Assembly (NCBI GenBank): GCA_037903475.1
Contig: JBAJFG010000070.1
Location: forward strand, 653,802-717,801
Direction: 5' to 3'
Origin: Ancylostoma caninum
Taxonomy: Eukaryota; Nematoda; Chromadorea; Rhabditida; Ancylostomatidae
DNA length: 64,000 nucleotides
Below, piece by piece: positions 38,593 through 51,350 of the stretch (within the stretch, counting starts at the first letter, position 1; each line of letters opens with the position of its first letter). A program made the position numbers and the translations under genes. The notes beneath the pieces are model-generated. The model was not told the origin of the DNA, ran no database searches, and saw only the letters and a program-made list of their open reading frames with translations.

Positions 38593-39523
38593 TTTTTGGG
38601 GTCTTGAGTTGTGGTTTCTCCCACATTCCCCAGCACACATTTTGTGCATGCAACATGTCATAAACTCAATCATTCTGCAATGTTGACGACATGTTCGCCC
38701 GAACAGCCGCGGCGCGTTTTTTCGCGCTGCGGCGGGCCGCGCGACAAAGTGCACGCGCTCGTCGCGGACCACACACGTTGCCGGCAGCGGCGGTGGCCTA
38801 GGTCACGGGCTCTTGTCGAGAGTGCTGGCTCACCTTCCTCCAAACAGTGGTTGTCTAGCGGTGCGCATCAGTTTTCTTGAAGAGGTGGGTGAGTTTAAAC
38901 TCAATTTTTTTTTGTTTTAGTCTTGCTACCATGGTGCATTTGGTTTTTTTTAAAGTATATTTTGGCACTTTTCTCCTTATTATTAGCAAAACTACATGCA
39001 AATATTAGTATAGTGCGTTTCATGGGAAAACGTAGTTGCGCAGAAATTAGAGAATGAGAGAACGCGAGAAATAGTGCCATATTCGGAGAGGCAGACGAGA
39101 AATGCATGTCACTGGCACGAATACTCAACTATCGTCGTTTTTGGAACGGACTATAATCACCTAGAAATTATTGAGGCAATAACATCTATCCGTCGCAGTT
39201 CCCTTATTTTACAGTTTGTTTTTTTTTTGTTGCGACGATCATCGAATATTGTTACATAAAGTTGTAAATCGTACACTAAACGGGAAGCATCTAAGTTCTG
39301 TCTAGTTAATTCGTCGAGTACCAACCACTTCAACGAGTTATTTTATTTCATCTAGTTTCTCTTCCACTTTCATTTCCGGAGAAACGCGTTATATCCTACA
39401 AAGAAATAAGCAAAAGGGGTACTATTATACTTCAGCACTACCGACCCCAATGTTGGAATTGTGAATTTGTTTGAAAACTCGCTCACGAGAGTAGTTGAGG
39501 ATGCTGGTCACGGATAAGCGGCC
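38593..39523. other. Intergenic, CpG-rich left part
   Basis: 38700-38830 is CpG-rich (CCGCGGCGCG..., CGGCGGTGGCC) without a recognised gene. The rest is A/T-rich. Confidence 0.4.
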
Positions 39524-40062
39524 CCACTATCAACCCCAAACTCAAAGTCATGGATTTCTCTGAAAACTTGCATACAGGGGTAATTCGAGGTGCTGATCAC
39601 GAATATCACATTCATTTCGCATGATAATATAGATTTTCGATTTTTTTCCCAGGCACTGACCTCCTCTTGGATCTCTTTGAAAAGTTGCATATGGGGGTGT
39701 TTGCAGGTGCTGGTAACAGATATGATAAAGGTTTCGCAAGAAAAGGTCGACTAAGTGCGGAAAACGTCAGTAAAATCGGAAACTACACCGCCCTACGGAG
39801 AAAAATCTGAAGAAAATCAACGAAATCGAGATTACATCGCAAAACGGCCATTATATTCGTGATCATCAACTTCAAAAACCTCTACATGCACTTTTTCAGA
39901 GCGATTCGAGGTATTAGTCGAGCTTGCAATAAATCGATAAAATCAATAAAATCGATACCATAATGCGAAATGAATGTGATATTCGTGATCAGCACCTCGA
40001 ATTACCCCTGTATGCAAGTTTTCAGAGAAATCCATGACTTTGAGTTTGGGGTCGATAGTGGT
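39524..40062. repeat. Palindromic foldback element, copy B
   Basis: The outer arms 39524-39622 and 39963-40062 are inverted copies over about 98 bp with roughly one mismatch. They contain the family core CGAGGTGCTGATCACGAATA. Two further diverged units, at about 39669-39725 and 39848-39910 (inverted), lie inside, so the element is a nested palindrome built from one ~55-bp unit. The near-perfect arms suggest recent origin or gene conversion. No coding capacity. Confidence 0.85.
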
Positions 40063-40688
40063 TCTCAATCTCGAGATGTAAATGGGGAACAGCAAGAAGA
40101 AATAGTCACTTACATTAGGAAGAATTGCAGAATCAAGAGTGACCAAGGTTGGACTTTTGACGAGTATTCGACGAGACGACTTTAGTGGGTCCTGCAGTGC
40201 ATGCAGTATATATATAGTGTATTTTGGTGCTAGGATATTGAACTCGTTTCGGCGATTTGTCGTCAGCCGTTTACGCTTGGCCACACTTCTGGCAAATTTT
40301 CAGCAAGTTGGTGATGATTCCATCCCCTTTTATGGTATGATATGTACTCTAATATCCTCTCATATGTGAAAAAGCGTCTGCTTCGGGAGCAAGAATTTCC
40401 GATAGTGCTACTTCCGGAGAGGGATCTGTAGCATTCTCCCTGTTTTTTCCTCTCTGAGAATTCGGCTGCTTACACCTACGCGAGTATAAATTGGCAGTAA
40501 AGTAGCGCCCGCTGCACATATTGTGTACTATGAACTTTGCTTTCCAACGGGATTCTTGTTTACCGTTGATAACCGCATTTCTTCCTCATTCGCAGGATGT
40601 GTTGTTTTTGTGATTGATATACTTGATTATATCATCTTTGACCTCACTGCCAATCCGTTCACTACTTCTCATTCAGTTCCGTGCCACT

Positions 40689-43600
40689 ATGTTAGCTGTT
40701 GTTGGTCTTGTAATAGTTGCCGTTCCAGCGTCTTTGTGGCTCTACTCGAAGTACAACTCACAGGTTATAATTACTTGCAAAATTTCTACTTCATTTTCCT
40801 ACCTACTACACCATTCCTTTTTTACAGAAACCTAAAGTTTATGCAAAAACCGATGGCAAGCTGTTCGATCGTATTAGCAAACACGTGCCAGTATTGAAGA
40901 AGGTTAGCTCCACTTCGTAGATGTTCTTAGTAGCCCTATCTTATCAGAACTACGAAGTTTCACTGGTTCGACAGATCATGGCGTGAGGTGTTCCGTGAAC
41001 TTTGTTCGAGATGTTCTTTTTGTTTCACGATCAAGTTCAGTATCAGTATCAGGTGTCATGTGTAGACAAGATGAATTGTTCTCTTGGATATCCCTCCCAA
41101 ACTGTTAGAGGCGGAGTTCTAGCTCATTTTTGTGTTCAAGTTTTTTGTATAATTGGAATCATCGGAGCACGCTGATAAGAACGGTACACATATCTCATTG
41201 CGGACGTCTTAGACAAACCGGATTTGAAGCCTCTGAACATGGGGATCGCAGGGGGGTCGATTGATTGTAGTAAACGTTTTGCAAGGCGGTGTGCACTGGA
41301 TGTGATCATCGTTTTCTGTCGGTTCCAACTGTGTTAATACCTCAAAGACTATGATAAGGTGTTACGGCTTTATGAAGGAGCATTTCCCTACATAAGGGTA
41401 ATTTATACTGGATGCGTGCCACTGACGCGCGTGCGTCTATATGCTGAAGAATAGGGTCCAGTCGCAACGCAGTTGACGCACGCGTTTACGGCCTCGCGGC
41501 GGCCGCACGTTCTTCTCATTGAGGATGTACGTGCCGCGTTGACCGGTCTTCATAGAACATCCCTTGCAAATGGATGTGAGTGACTGATTAGCGACTGACG
41601 CACGCAGTTGGTATAAATTGCTCTGTTTGCGTACGGTTACCCCCAAAAGCTATCCTGTTTGTTTAAAAACGGAAACAATGTAGCAAGGGCTCGTAATTGT
41701 TCTTAGCTATCCATACATTCCATGTCTACACTTTACCATGGTGGTGCCCATTTGGTGATGCGCAAACTATAGTGAGTGGAACATTGAGAAAATGCCCACC
41801 TTTACCTTTTGTCAGGTCTGTTTACTTTCGCTATTCTCTTTTTCTTGAATTTAAGCGAGCTGTCATTGTTAGGGAAGTGATCGAGTTCGAAGACGGAGGC
41901 GCCCTTGGTATCGATTGGCTTCATTCGGATGATTGTGCCGACGATGCACCTATCGTCCTTTTCTTGCCGGGAATCACAGGTAGGATTCAAAATGAGATGG
42001 AAACGTTTTTCTATACATTTTTGGCACTTCGGCTAGTTCTGCCCCAAAATTTCAAAAAAAAAAATTTTCGCCCAAACTTCGCCCAGGGGAGTTATTTGGG
42101 GTGCTGATCACGAATATCATATCCATTTTGTACTGTAACCCCATTTGGGTAGGGTTGCGGTGGGGTGAGGGTAAGTATACCTACCGTAACCCTACCCAAA
42201 TGGGGTTACCGTGCAAAATCAATGTGATATTCGTGATCAGCATGTCAAACAACTCCCTAGACGAAGTTTTAGAGAAATTTTTGATTTTGAGATTTTGGGG
42301 CAGAACTAGCCGAATAGTGCCATTTTTTTTCTACTTTACGCCAAGTTTTAATTTGAGCTTCTTCATGAGCGACTTACAAATTCTGGGTGTGTTATCTTTG
42401 GGAGTAATGTTAAAGAAAACTATGGCTGATGATGGATAGTTTTTGAGAAAGTAACTGATGGTGAATAGCTGTCCCCCATTCGCAGACGTAGTTCTTTTGG
42501 GAGGAACGGCAGAATGATGTGTACAATGATGTGCTGTTATGAAGGGAAGGGTCTTCTCTTTTAAGGATATGGATCTCCATACTCTACACAATTACCCCTT
42601 TTAAATAGAAAAATCCTTCTTCAAATTGAAAAAAAAATCGCCTATGTATAAATTTCTACCATTTTTTTTCTGCTTGAAGGCAGCACTCACGAAATTTTCA
42701 ATTCTGAAGAGAATCGTTTACCGTATAGCTGGCCGCTGAGTAATAACAAGAGTAAGTTGAACACAGCGAATAGAGGCCTACCTCCGAAGATACTGTCGTA
42801 GACACATCTGCCGCTCTGGACAAAAGGGATTTCGTCGCTTCAGCTAACGCTATCGACTTGGTGCGTGCATGTGGTTTAGCGGAGGGGTTTGTGTGGGATG
42901 CGCACCATTTGCAGGGTTTTGTGGCGGGACCAACCACGGGACATTCGTCCGCCCTGTGGACACACATGAAATAATGCCATCATTTTCTGCCTTTTCCGCG
43001 TGTTTCACGCTGCTTTGTCATTGTCGATGAGTTCCTCGCCCCCAAAAACCCCGATATACCGCGAAATCTCCAACGTGGAGATTTCCGTGAGTGCTGCCTT
43101 TGAGCATACATGTTCACCTATCTATCTTATGATTTTAGGTTCTACTCGAGATTGCTCTTACATCTTGTACCCAGCTCAAGAAATATATGCTCGAAAATGG
43201 CGTGTTGTCGTATACAATCCGCGAGGACTCGGAGGTGTTCATTTGAGAAATCGAATGTTAGTTTGCACAAATTTTGTTATATTCATTTCCATTGCAACTG
43301 GACACTGTAGTCTATTGCAGAGCCTACAACTCAGTACGCCACCACGATGTTGCCGAAGTAATTCAGCGAATATCGTCAAGGTATCCGAAGGCTAAAATGA
43401 TCGGCTGTGGATTCAGTATGGGAGGGTTTGTGATTGATTTTACTTGCGCATTGTTGTTATCTGTTCACTTCATGGTTCTCAAGGCATTTTGTTATACATG
43501 TTTGCAAAGAATATTAGCTTTTTTTCCTTTTTAGAATGGTATTATGGAATTATCTGGCAACGTGTACTAAGGAAAATGTTGTTCTCCAAGGTGCACTGAT

Positions 43601-44386
43601 AGTCTCTTCACCTTTCGATCCCTCTTCAACAACTAACTCATTAGAGGTGTGCCTTTTCATTGAAGATGTGCTTCTGCTTTTTCAAATTGTTTTGTTTAGT
43701 ACCTCTACCATTGCAACGGGTTGTTACTTAACAAATTTTTACAGAGCTTCTTTGCAAAATACACATACAATCGACATATCACTAAGAAACTTGTTGCATT
43801 TGCTGAAAGGTGGGTATCTGAAGCCAAAATCCGTATAGTATGTGCCTATGTGACTGCTTGTAAGGAGTTATATTTTAGATATAGAGAGCACTTTGAAGAT
43901 CACGAGGTCATGAATTTCGACAGTGTATTGAAATCAGTGACAATTCGGGAATTTGATACGACATTTACGGCTCCTTTGTTTGGTTATGATTCTGTTGATC
44001 ATTATTACGCGCATGCTGCACCGAACAAGAAGGTTATTCATATGTTTATTAATTTTTTCTCCACTTGTTGTTTTTTGACGGTCGTCCTTGTAGGTCCAGA
44101 AAATTCCTGTCCCAACGCTATGCTTGAATGCTGATGATGATTGTTTTAGTCCGAAGGAAGGTACGTTTTCTGAATTTGAATTAAAGTAATTGTTCAGCTT
44201 TACTTGTCAATTTTTACTTTAGCTATTCCTGTCAACGAAATGAGTGCAAGCGACTCTGTTGTGGGAGTTGTGACCCGCGGTGGAGGGCACACGGCCTTCC
44301 TTCGCACAGGAAATCCTAACCAAGGTGGTCTAGTCGACGAATTACTGATCGAGTGGGCTACCATGCTCATTAACGATCTGCATTGA
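40689..44386 (+). CDS. ABHD1/ABHD3-like alpha/beta hydrolase, membrane anchored
   Basis: Proposed exons are 40689-40763, about 40827-40902, about 41700-41810, 41856-41979, 43139-43256, 43321-43425, 43535-43646, 43745-43809, 43879-44032, 44094-44160 and 44223-44386. The start of exon 3 is unresolved in phase. The N-terminus MLAVVGLVIVAVPASLWLYSK is one membrane segment. Then come WWCPFGDAQTI, LFLPGITGSTRDCSYIL (oxyanion region), VVVYNPRGLGG, GCGFSMGGMVLWNYL with the nucleophile Ser of GxSxG, IREFDTTFTAPLFGYDSVDHYY, TLCLNADDDCFSP with the acid Asp, and VTRGGGHTAFL with the catalytic His. Order and spacing match the ABHD1/ABHD3 (YheT-like) family. ABHD3 in mammals is a phospholipase acting on phosphatidylcholine with medium or oxidised chains; the substrate here is inferred only. 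All three catalytic residues are present, so I expect an active enzyme. Intron 4 is 1.16 kb and holds a palindromic element. There is no obvious regulatory site upstream. Confidence 0.88.
42022..42322. repeat. Palindromic foldback element, copy C, in ABHD intron 4
   Basis: The ends TGGCACTTCGGCTAGTTCTG and CAGAACTAGCCGAATAGTGC are inverted copies. Inside are the family core GGTGCTGATCACGAATATCA on both arms and a central hairpin, TAACCCCATTTGGGTAGGGT versus CCTACCCAAATGGGGTTACC. The whole 301 bp folds on itself. It lies inside the large intron, so the transcript would carry a long double-stranded hairpin. Confidence 0.85.
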
Positions 44387-46763
44387 TCACTCGCTTTGGA
44401 TCTAAGGAGTTATTTATGAGCTTATCTATCAACTCTCTTTTTTAATGTTACTTGCTCAGGTTTTTTTTAAATAGAGAAGAGATCTCCGATTTATAGGGTT
44501 AATTATCAGGGTGTTCAAGTGGACATCAAATTACAAATCATGATTCGTTTTAAAACGTAGTCAGTTCATTTTTGTTCTAATAACTAATCGCACTGCTTCT
44601 AAGCAGTTTCTTGGATTGGGATAGAAACTCATGAAGGTCTTAGCTAGAATTGTAGTATTGTTATAGTACTAGTACCTGGGACATTGAAAGAATTTGCTAT
44701 AGATTAATAGAGTTGAGAAGACGACTTCAATGTTTATAGAGAACTTGGATTGTAGTACATCATGAGAAGCTTGTTTATTTTTGCAGAATAAATCTCTTAA
44801 CGTTTTCTTTTTCTTTCGAAATAGTCCGATCATGCACGCAGCAGCATCGCATGCTTTGGTAAATTTTATGAACGAATGATTTCGTCGCACGGTACAGTCA
44901 AAGGAGGTGGCACATGCTTGGCCCTGTAGGTAATGGTTAAGAATCGGCCACCCCACCTCACTTGAAACGCGAGATCACGTTTTACTTGCGGCCAAGTAAG
45001 TCGCATTTGGTACAGTAACAAATCGCACGCTAGTATGTCCACATGAATGGCGGGCGTAGGAATGACGAATTTGCGGAAACACTCATAAAAAATTTTGCAT
45101 TGGATTCATTTTTGGTTGTTATTTTCATTACTATTTTCAAATATCTACTTTTAGTTATTCGATATTGAAAGTGATAGATTTAGTGATTTCATTTTTTCAT
45201 ATGGATCTCTGAGTGAAGTAGACCTCAGTTTCTTGGCCCCCCCCCCCCACCTGGCTGAGCATTTATGTGTCGCTACTAGGCCACCTTAGTGCCTTATATT
45301 CTTTAGGAATCACTTCCAGCAGTCATATGCTTCTCTCGTTGAAGTCATGCATCTCATGCTCATTAAATATACATATACACATTTCATGTCGGTAAAACAT
45401 TGCACTAAGTTAGTTCGAGTTTTGTATGGAGTGTACGCAATCCAGATCTTGAATGTGAATGATAGCACAGCTTTTGCTCTCTAAAACGTCCGTTTGGGGT
45501 TATCCGGCAGACTGAATTTCGGCACACAAGTAAGCCAGTCCTCTGCCACTTCGAAGTCCTTCCAGTGATATTTTGAAGGCTAGGCTTGCTTCACATTCGT
45601 CTCTTACACAAGAGCCCATCGCCGACTAAGCACACATGGATTAGTCGTGTGATAAGAATTGAGTCCAGCAAAAAAATCTCCATAGATCATTGTTTGGATG
45701 AGGAACAAGAAAATGAGGAAATTTTCTGTAGTAGAACATTTCCTTAGAATTGCTGCCAGATTTGCGAATAAGAGGTGAAATTTATGTGTGAGGAACACTT
45801 GTCCTACCTCTCACAGAAGTACCACGTTCCTGAAGGCTAACTCTATGTAACATCTCTGATAACTGTGCAGCGCGAATACAGCCCGAACTGCGCACAGTGT
45901 GCAGTTCTAGCCGCTCAAAAAATTTTTCGACCTACCATATCGCGTTGCAATTACTGCACCAAAGTATTCACCAATAGTCCGCGCATAGATACAAATGGTG
46001 TTTCGGCGACCGATCACCTGGTGGGGCATGATTAGATAATCAAAAGATACCATTTCTATACAACACCGTCTACATAAAATAGATGAGTACATTATGAGTT
46101 GTCTCTGTCGTCTATGTTGTCGTGCGAATTTCCTGTTTATAAATCTTTCAATAGATCTTGAAACAAGCTTTCATATTTGCTAGTAACACATTTCTCAGGG
46201 GCTGGAAAGATATTTAAACTTGTCTTAGAAAAGAGCGATTAAGCATATGACCTATTTGCGTCTTCAGGTAAATCTTAAAAAAGTTCCACGAGATTCCCCT
46301 CAAAGAAATATGTGTGATGGCTAGCAGTAATCTTCATGTATACGAGCATGTGTGTTATTTTTGCGACCGTCTGCGAGTCTACAGAAAACCTATGAAAATC
46401 TCACGAAATATCCAGCAGCTTAATATATTAGCTCACATCATGCTCATAATGTGGAAATGTATGCAATCTTGAAACTAAAACGCATATTCACGTTCTATTT
46501 ACTTATTTGCATAGAGACTCAAATTTAAGTAGCGCAGCTACTGCGCTGAAGATTATTCTTCAGAACCCGATGTTGTGATGTTAGGCACCATTGCGGAAGT
46601 AAGAGAAATTGGCCCTGAATCCCTGGCTTCAGTGGGTCATGTGCAGTGCATAGAAGCAGCAGACCAGGCAGAGTACACATGCCAAAAACTAGAGGAATTT
46701 ATCCACCGGTCACCTAGCAAAATAATTTTGATCGGCCAGATCGGTTCGAAATTACTCGCTGTG
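44387..46763. other. Intergenic downstream of the ABHD gene
   Basis: No supported gene or RNA. A C run lies at about 45238-45249. Several short ORFs on the minus strand have no recognisable content. Confidence 0.4.
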
Positions 46764-46948
46764 CGGCGTAATGGTTCGAGTAGAAACCACAGCAGCAACG
46801 GTTCCTATTTATTGCCGTCCTCCCCTCCATTGCTGCTCAAGCTTTAGTCCCTTTAGCAGCAATTACTGAGATGTAGTAGCAGTTGAGGGGAGGATTGCAG
46901 CAAGTAGGAACCATTGCTGCTCGGGTTTCTTCTCGAACTATTACGCCG
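46764..46948. mobile_element. Foldback MITE (185 bp)
   Basis: CGGCGTAATGGTTCGAGTAG on the left is mirrored by CTCGAACTATTACGCCG on the right. The match continues inward through AGCAGCAACGGTTCCTA and CCTCCCCTC for about 75-80 bp per arm with a few mismatches. No ORF inside. Target duplication is unclear. Confidence 0.75.
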
Positions 46949-47284
46949 TTCGGGCTGCGTTTGTGCTGCACAGTTATCAGAGATGGAACAAAAATGGATG
47001 AGCTAGCTTTAGCTGCAGCGCTTTGGCAATAAACTACACTGGCGTCTTCGTGGCTGCTTTCACAAGAATGGTGCTCGCTCAGAACAAAAGTGATTATCTG
47101 TATTCGTTAAGACATGCCCTCCATTTGCGATGGACATACGCAAGATTTCTTTTGGATATTGTCTCATTCGCAGAATAATTTCGGTGCTTATGACGCACCC
47201 TGGCAAAACAAATCACCTTTTAAACTTTTTCTTTACATCCTTCTAGGTGGAGCTTAAAATTTCTAATTTTGGCAAACAATGTGG
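46949..47284. other. Intergenic, nothing recognised
   Basis: A short stretch between two MITEs, without ORF or repeat signal. Confidence 0.4.
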
Positions 47285-47576
47285 CAGTGGCGGACGCAGA
47301 AAGTGGTCGGGAAGGGGCGGGGGGGGGGGGGGGGGTAGGAAAAAAGTGGGATCTCCACTGCTTTTTTGACCTGGATGGAAAATAAAATTAATACAAATAT
47401 AAAATTAATAAAAGTATTTTCCGTAATAATAAATGGTTAGCAAAAATTATTTTACGAATAATAACAGAATTGAGTAATTAAAAATAAACCGATGAAATTT
47501 TTTTAATTGTATTGCAAAGTAATTCCAAGAATCTGACAAACGGGGAGGCCCGCCCTCCCTCCTGCTTCCGCCACTG
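47285..47576 (+). mobile_element. hAT-type MITE (292 bp) with 8-bp target duplication
   Basis: It begins CAGTGGCGGACGCAGAAAGT and ends CTTCCGCCACTG. It is flanked by CAATGTGG (47277-47284) and CAATATGG (47577-47584), an 8-bp duplication with one change, as expected for hAT elements. The inside is a G-rich block, then A/T-rich sequence, with no coding capacity. It is an older, more diverged relative of the pair at 52928-53494. Confidence 0.9.
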
Positions 47577-47584
47577 CAATATGG

Positions 47585-49196
47585 CTATTCACTAGAAATG
47601 AATAGAGCTACTAAGATCCTAATTGCGTACGGTGATCTTTATAAGAAAAACTCCCACGAAATTTAGACCACTCACTTTCAAGTACTGTATCACTTTCTGT
47701 GGTAAAAATCCCACCAAAATCAAACTTTCCAAGCAACTGGATCCATATCTTGCGAAATTTTAGCTCGTAGGGGTGGAATCTTGACACCCTCAGAGCCTAA
47801 TTGAGAATTCTGGTATTTTTGGCTAGGATATCTGGAATCATTGGAGTCTTACTGGATCCTAGTACAAACGACCTGCTTGAGCCAAGGCATCAAGCTGTGC
47901 AAAACCTGCTATGAAACACGGACGTAGTAAGTTATCCAAAATGGTTGAAACAATCGAAAGGATTAGTTCCTAGGTGTTCTCAATTAAGCTCTGAAGATGT
48001 CAAAATTTCGTTCTTCATGATGGATATGAGACCATATTCTGGGAAAAGTTTGTCTCTGGTATAAATGTCACTACACTTTCTATGTACTATTGGAAGTCAG
48101 AGTAGCTGAATGTGAGTAGTACGAAATCAGCTATTTCAACTTTTTTTTGAACAAAAAAATTCTTACGAAGATTAGTAAGCGCAACGGAAATATTAGGAAT
48201 TTTATCCATTTCCAGTGAGTAGCTACACTGTTTGTCAAAGTTAAATTTTAAGCTCCAAATAGGAGGAAATCATGGACAACAGCACAGAAAGTACTTTCTG
48301 GCCAGTACTGTGATGTATCCACGTAAAAATCTTGTGGCAGAAAACCATGACAGTTTTTCATCAGCTTTTCATAATCCAATCTACCCGGAAGTGTTCGTTA
48401 ATACAATTCTTCTGTGTCACATGGTAATAACAGAGGATATCCGTCAACATAAATCTAATCCTTCGAATTCAACCAATTCTGCCCCTACTGCTCGAACACA
48501 TTTCCACATCAACATACAGTACCAGATCGGTTGAATCGGCACATACAGGTTTCTAGAGCTGAAACTCGTGAATGCATGCACAAATGAAAACTAGCTATCG
48601 AAACAACTTGCGCGCTTTGTTTTGTAGAGTTTGCCCTTTGCCCACCCCGAACGGCAGTGGAAGATTGAACACCTGTTCGTAAGATCATATCCAATTTAGC
48701 CTGACTAATAAGGATGTTAGGATTAATAATAAATAAACCAACCATAAGCCAGTTAGTCCTAGCCGTTTTTCTAACCAACTCCACCTCTTTGGCTGTTTCA
48801 TCACACTTATTGCCGCTAGTGACATGAAAGCAGTCCACACTTCAGTTGAGGTGGTAGAGGAGGAGAGGATTGAACGGAGGGCTTCAGTAACGAGCGATAT
48901 GGTACGGATACTGGTAATAAATCAGTAGCGCATTTATATCCACATCGCCCGCGCTGCCGCCCGCCAACACTAAGGTAGAGATCGCACATAATCCGTACAT
49001 TAGTAGGTCAAAAACTTCCTTAAGTAATCTTCAGTACGCGCATCTATATTAATAAGGCAAACATCTCATATGATGGGACAGATGGTATTATGGGAAACTA
49101 AGGACTGAATTAAATACTGACAACAAGCTTTTCAAATTTACCTAGGTATTTGATTAATACGGAAAGTCATAGTAGACCTTTTTCATATTATCCCTT
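47585..49196. other. Intergenic, no supported gene
   Basis: A/T-rich. ORFs at 48232-48534 (+) and 48509-48838 (-) overlap on opposite strands and resemble nothing I know. Confidence 0.4.
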
Positions 49197-49390
49197 CTAA
49201 CATCCAACTCTCATAATAAATCTAGTAAAAATGGTAATTACATCTAGGTATTGGGTCACAGTATATGTATAATGGTTTGAGATTGGGAGTGATATGCACC
49301 CCAATCTCAAACCATTATACATATACTGTGACCCAATACCTAGATGTAATTACCTTTTTTACTAGATTTGTTATGAGAGTTGAATGTTAG
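49197..49390. repeat. Near-perfect hairpin element (91-bp arms, 12-nt loop)
   Basis: The arm 49197-49287 (CTAACATCCAACTCTCATAA ... GTTTGAGATTGGG) is repeated inverted at 49300-49390 with about three mismatches, separated by AGTGATATGCAC. Such a structure would give a long RNA hairpin if transcribed. The sequence after it (GGCATAAGGCCTTCTGGTG) is echoed near 50530-50560 (GGCATAAGGCTTGATGGTG), so it may be part of a longer dispersed repeat. Confidence 0.9.
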
Positions 49391-49613
49391 GAGTCAGAGT
49401 AGGCATAAGGCCTTCTGGTGCATAATACTCCTCGATTCACGAACTTCAATTAGTTCCTTATTAAGCATCGGATATATTCTACAAAATATTCGTGAAGGTC
49501 CATCGTTCAATTAAATAAGTTGGATATAACATACAAAGCGTAAATAATTAAATATGGGTTGACTGACATCTAGTTAGTTTTCCATATTATATGCCATAAT
49601 AGCTAACTTACTA
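49391..49613. other. Flank between hairpin and mariner relic
   Basis: A/T-rich, no gene. Confidence 0.4.
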
Positions 49614-50490
49614 TTGGGTTGGGGAATAAGTTCGTTCGGTTTTTTTCAACTTTTTTTTCACGGCGACTTTAACTTTTCTTGACCGGCAGTCATAATCTAT
49701 TTTGAAGCCCTTGATTTGCTTTTTCTGAGTGTCGCAACCTCATTCCTGAATTCTCGTTTTACCTTGCTTTCTACCGCATGGATTGTGACCACCCAAGTCG
49801 ACAAAATTGAACCTCCCCGCAACCGACAACCGTTCGACTTCAATCGTGGATCAAATATGGCTTAATTGGCTAGGGAAATCAATGGCGTTTGGAGAGGAAT
49901 CTCTACTGATGAAAGGACAGCATAAAAGTGGTGAACCCACTTCAGACAGGGCAAATTTGGCTTTAAGGTTGTTTCTTGTTCTGGACGCCCAGTTTGTAGG
50001 AAATAAAGGCGATTATCCGCTAAGGTTGCTTCAGATGTAAGGAAGAACCACTACTGATGGTAACTCTTAATAATGTATAAGTTTAGCTAACGCATTCCGT
50101 GCAAAACCTCAAAATGCTGGATAAGTGGTGATCGTCCACATTGGGTATGCTCGACTCCTCTGTACAAATTTCACCAAAATGACAAGATTTTTACCATTAC
50201 CGACTCTTCTGGTCTAGTTCAGTCATACATAGCTTATTTTGTTCGGTTCCCAATTAATTTGATAAACTTCATCCAAGAGTTGCGGTTGCGGGCTACAATT
50301 TTAGTCGTCTCGAACAAAGAAATTTTTTCGTAGACTTGGAGCTGACAAGCAGACTTGTGCCTGGCAGCATTAATAGAGGAGGAAATGCGCTACGCTACCC
50401 ATTTAGTGTGGTTTACAAAAAATGGATGGATGTGGAAAATGGTGGTTCCTATATTCATGAAAAACCGAACGAACCTATTCCCCAACCCAA
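49614..50490 (+). mobile_element. Mariner-family transposon relic (877 bp)
   Basis: The ends TTGGGTTGGGGAATAAGTTC and the inverted copy are flanked by TA on both sides. From about 49832 one frame reads FDFNRGSNMA, stop, LAREINGVWRGISTDERTA, stop, KWWTHFRQGKF...CSGRPV, the N-terminal DNA-binding part of a mariner transposase with two in-frame stops. The catalytic part is deleted, since the element is 0.4 kb shorter than an intact mariner. It is a close relative of the relic at 62368-63251. Confidence 0.88.
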
Positions 50491-51350
50491 TAGATATTAC
50501 ATGTGGTATACCACCCTCTAACTATAAGAGTTAGGGAGGCATAAGGCTTGATGGTGTGTACAAGTCTTATTCAAAAAAAAAAAACAAATTCATTATCACC
50601 TAGTCACCCTTGAATAAGTTATTTACTGTAGACGGAATTAGGTCACTTTAAGTCGACATTTTATTCCAAACGAACATATAAATATAAACTTGATTGATTA
50701 AGAATTAATCAGCGCTTAAGTTTTCGAACATTATCTTAGCAATAGGAAACCATTGTTGTAGTTTCATTTTAGGTTAATGGAATTAATGCTTATCTCAACT
50801 CAGGTGTATCCAGTTGTAGGTGGGCTTCAAATCGGGCATTAATTGGTCGCTGTGCTATTTTCCCCTTTTGGAACAAGAAGCTATAGTTTAGTCATGCGGG
50901 AGAACCCTGGCGTGGTGTTGGGCACCGAAGAGGTTTGCCCTAGCCTAGGAGGAAATAACCTCCGATAAGGAAACTGCATAAGAATCCAGGAAGGACCGGC
51001 TCTGACTCAATGGAAATAGGTCCATCACAAACAATCCATCTCTTGTAAACCCTCTGCGTTCTATATCGTCCTTGTTTGATAAAGTATACAGGAATAACCG
51101 ATGCACTTATATAGACCCAAAAAGTAGCAATGATGAAGTAGGTAGTAGATGTTCAAGAGTTAGATGCAATATATGTGATAAAATTAGGCTCACTAATTAG
51201 GTAAAAAGCACAACCACTAATAAAAAAATATAATAAATAAAACAATATAAGCACTGTTATGTTAAGTAGTATTAAGCAAAGTTCTCTTTCCACCTTTTTA
51301 GTCAATCACTATATGTAGTAGCACAAGTCATGATCCCAATTCTATATATA
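50491..51350. other. Intergenic, no supported gene
   Basis: A/T-rich; the repeat echo described for 49197-49390 lies near 50525-50565. No ORF of interest. Confidence 0.4.

Noticed and set aside
42698..42967. Minus-strand ORF with CPVV...CKWCASH, resembling a gag-type zinc knuckle
   Set aside because: It lies inside intron 4 of the ABHD-like gene. The cysteine spacing does not complete a CCHC motif and no flanking gag, protease or RT was found.
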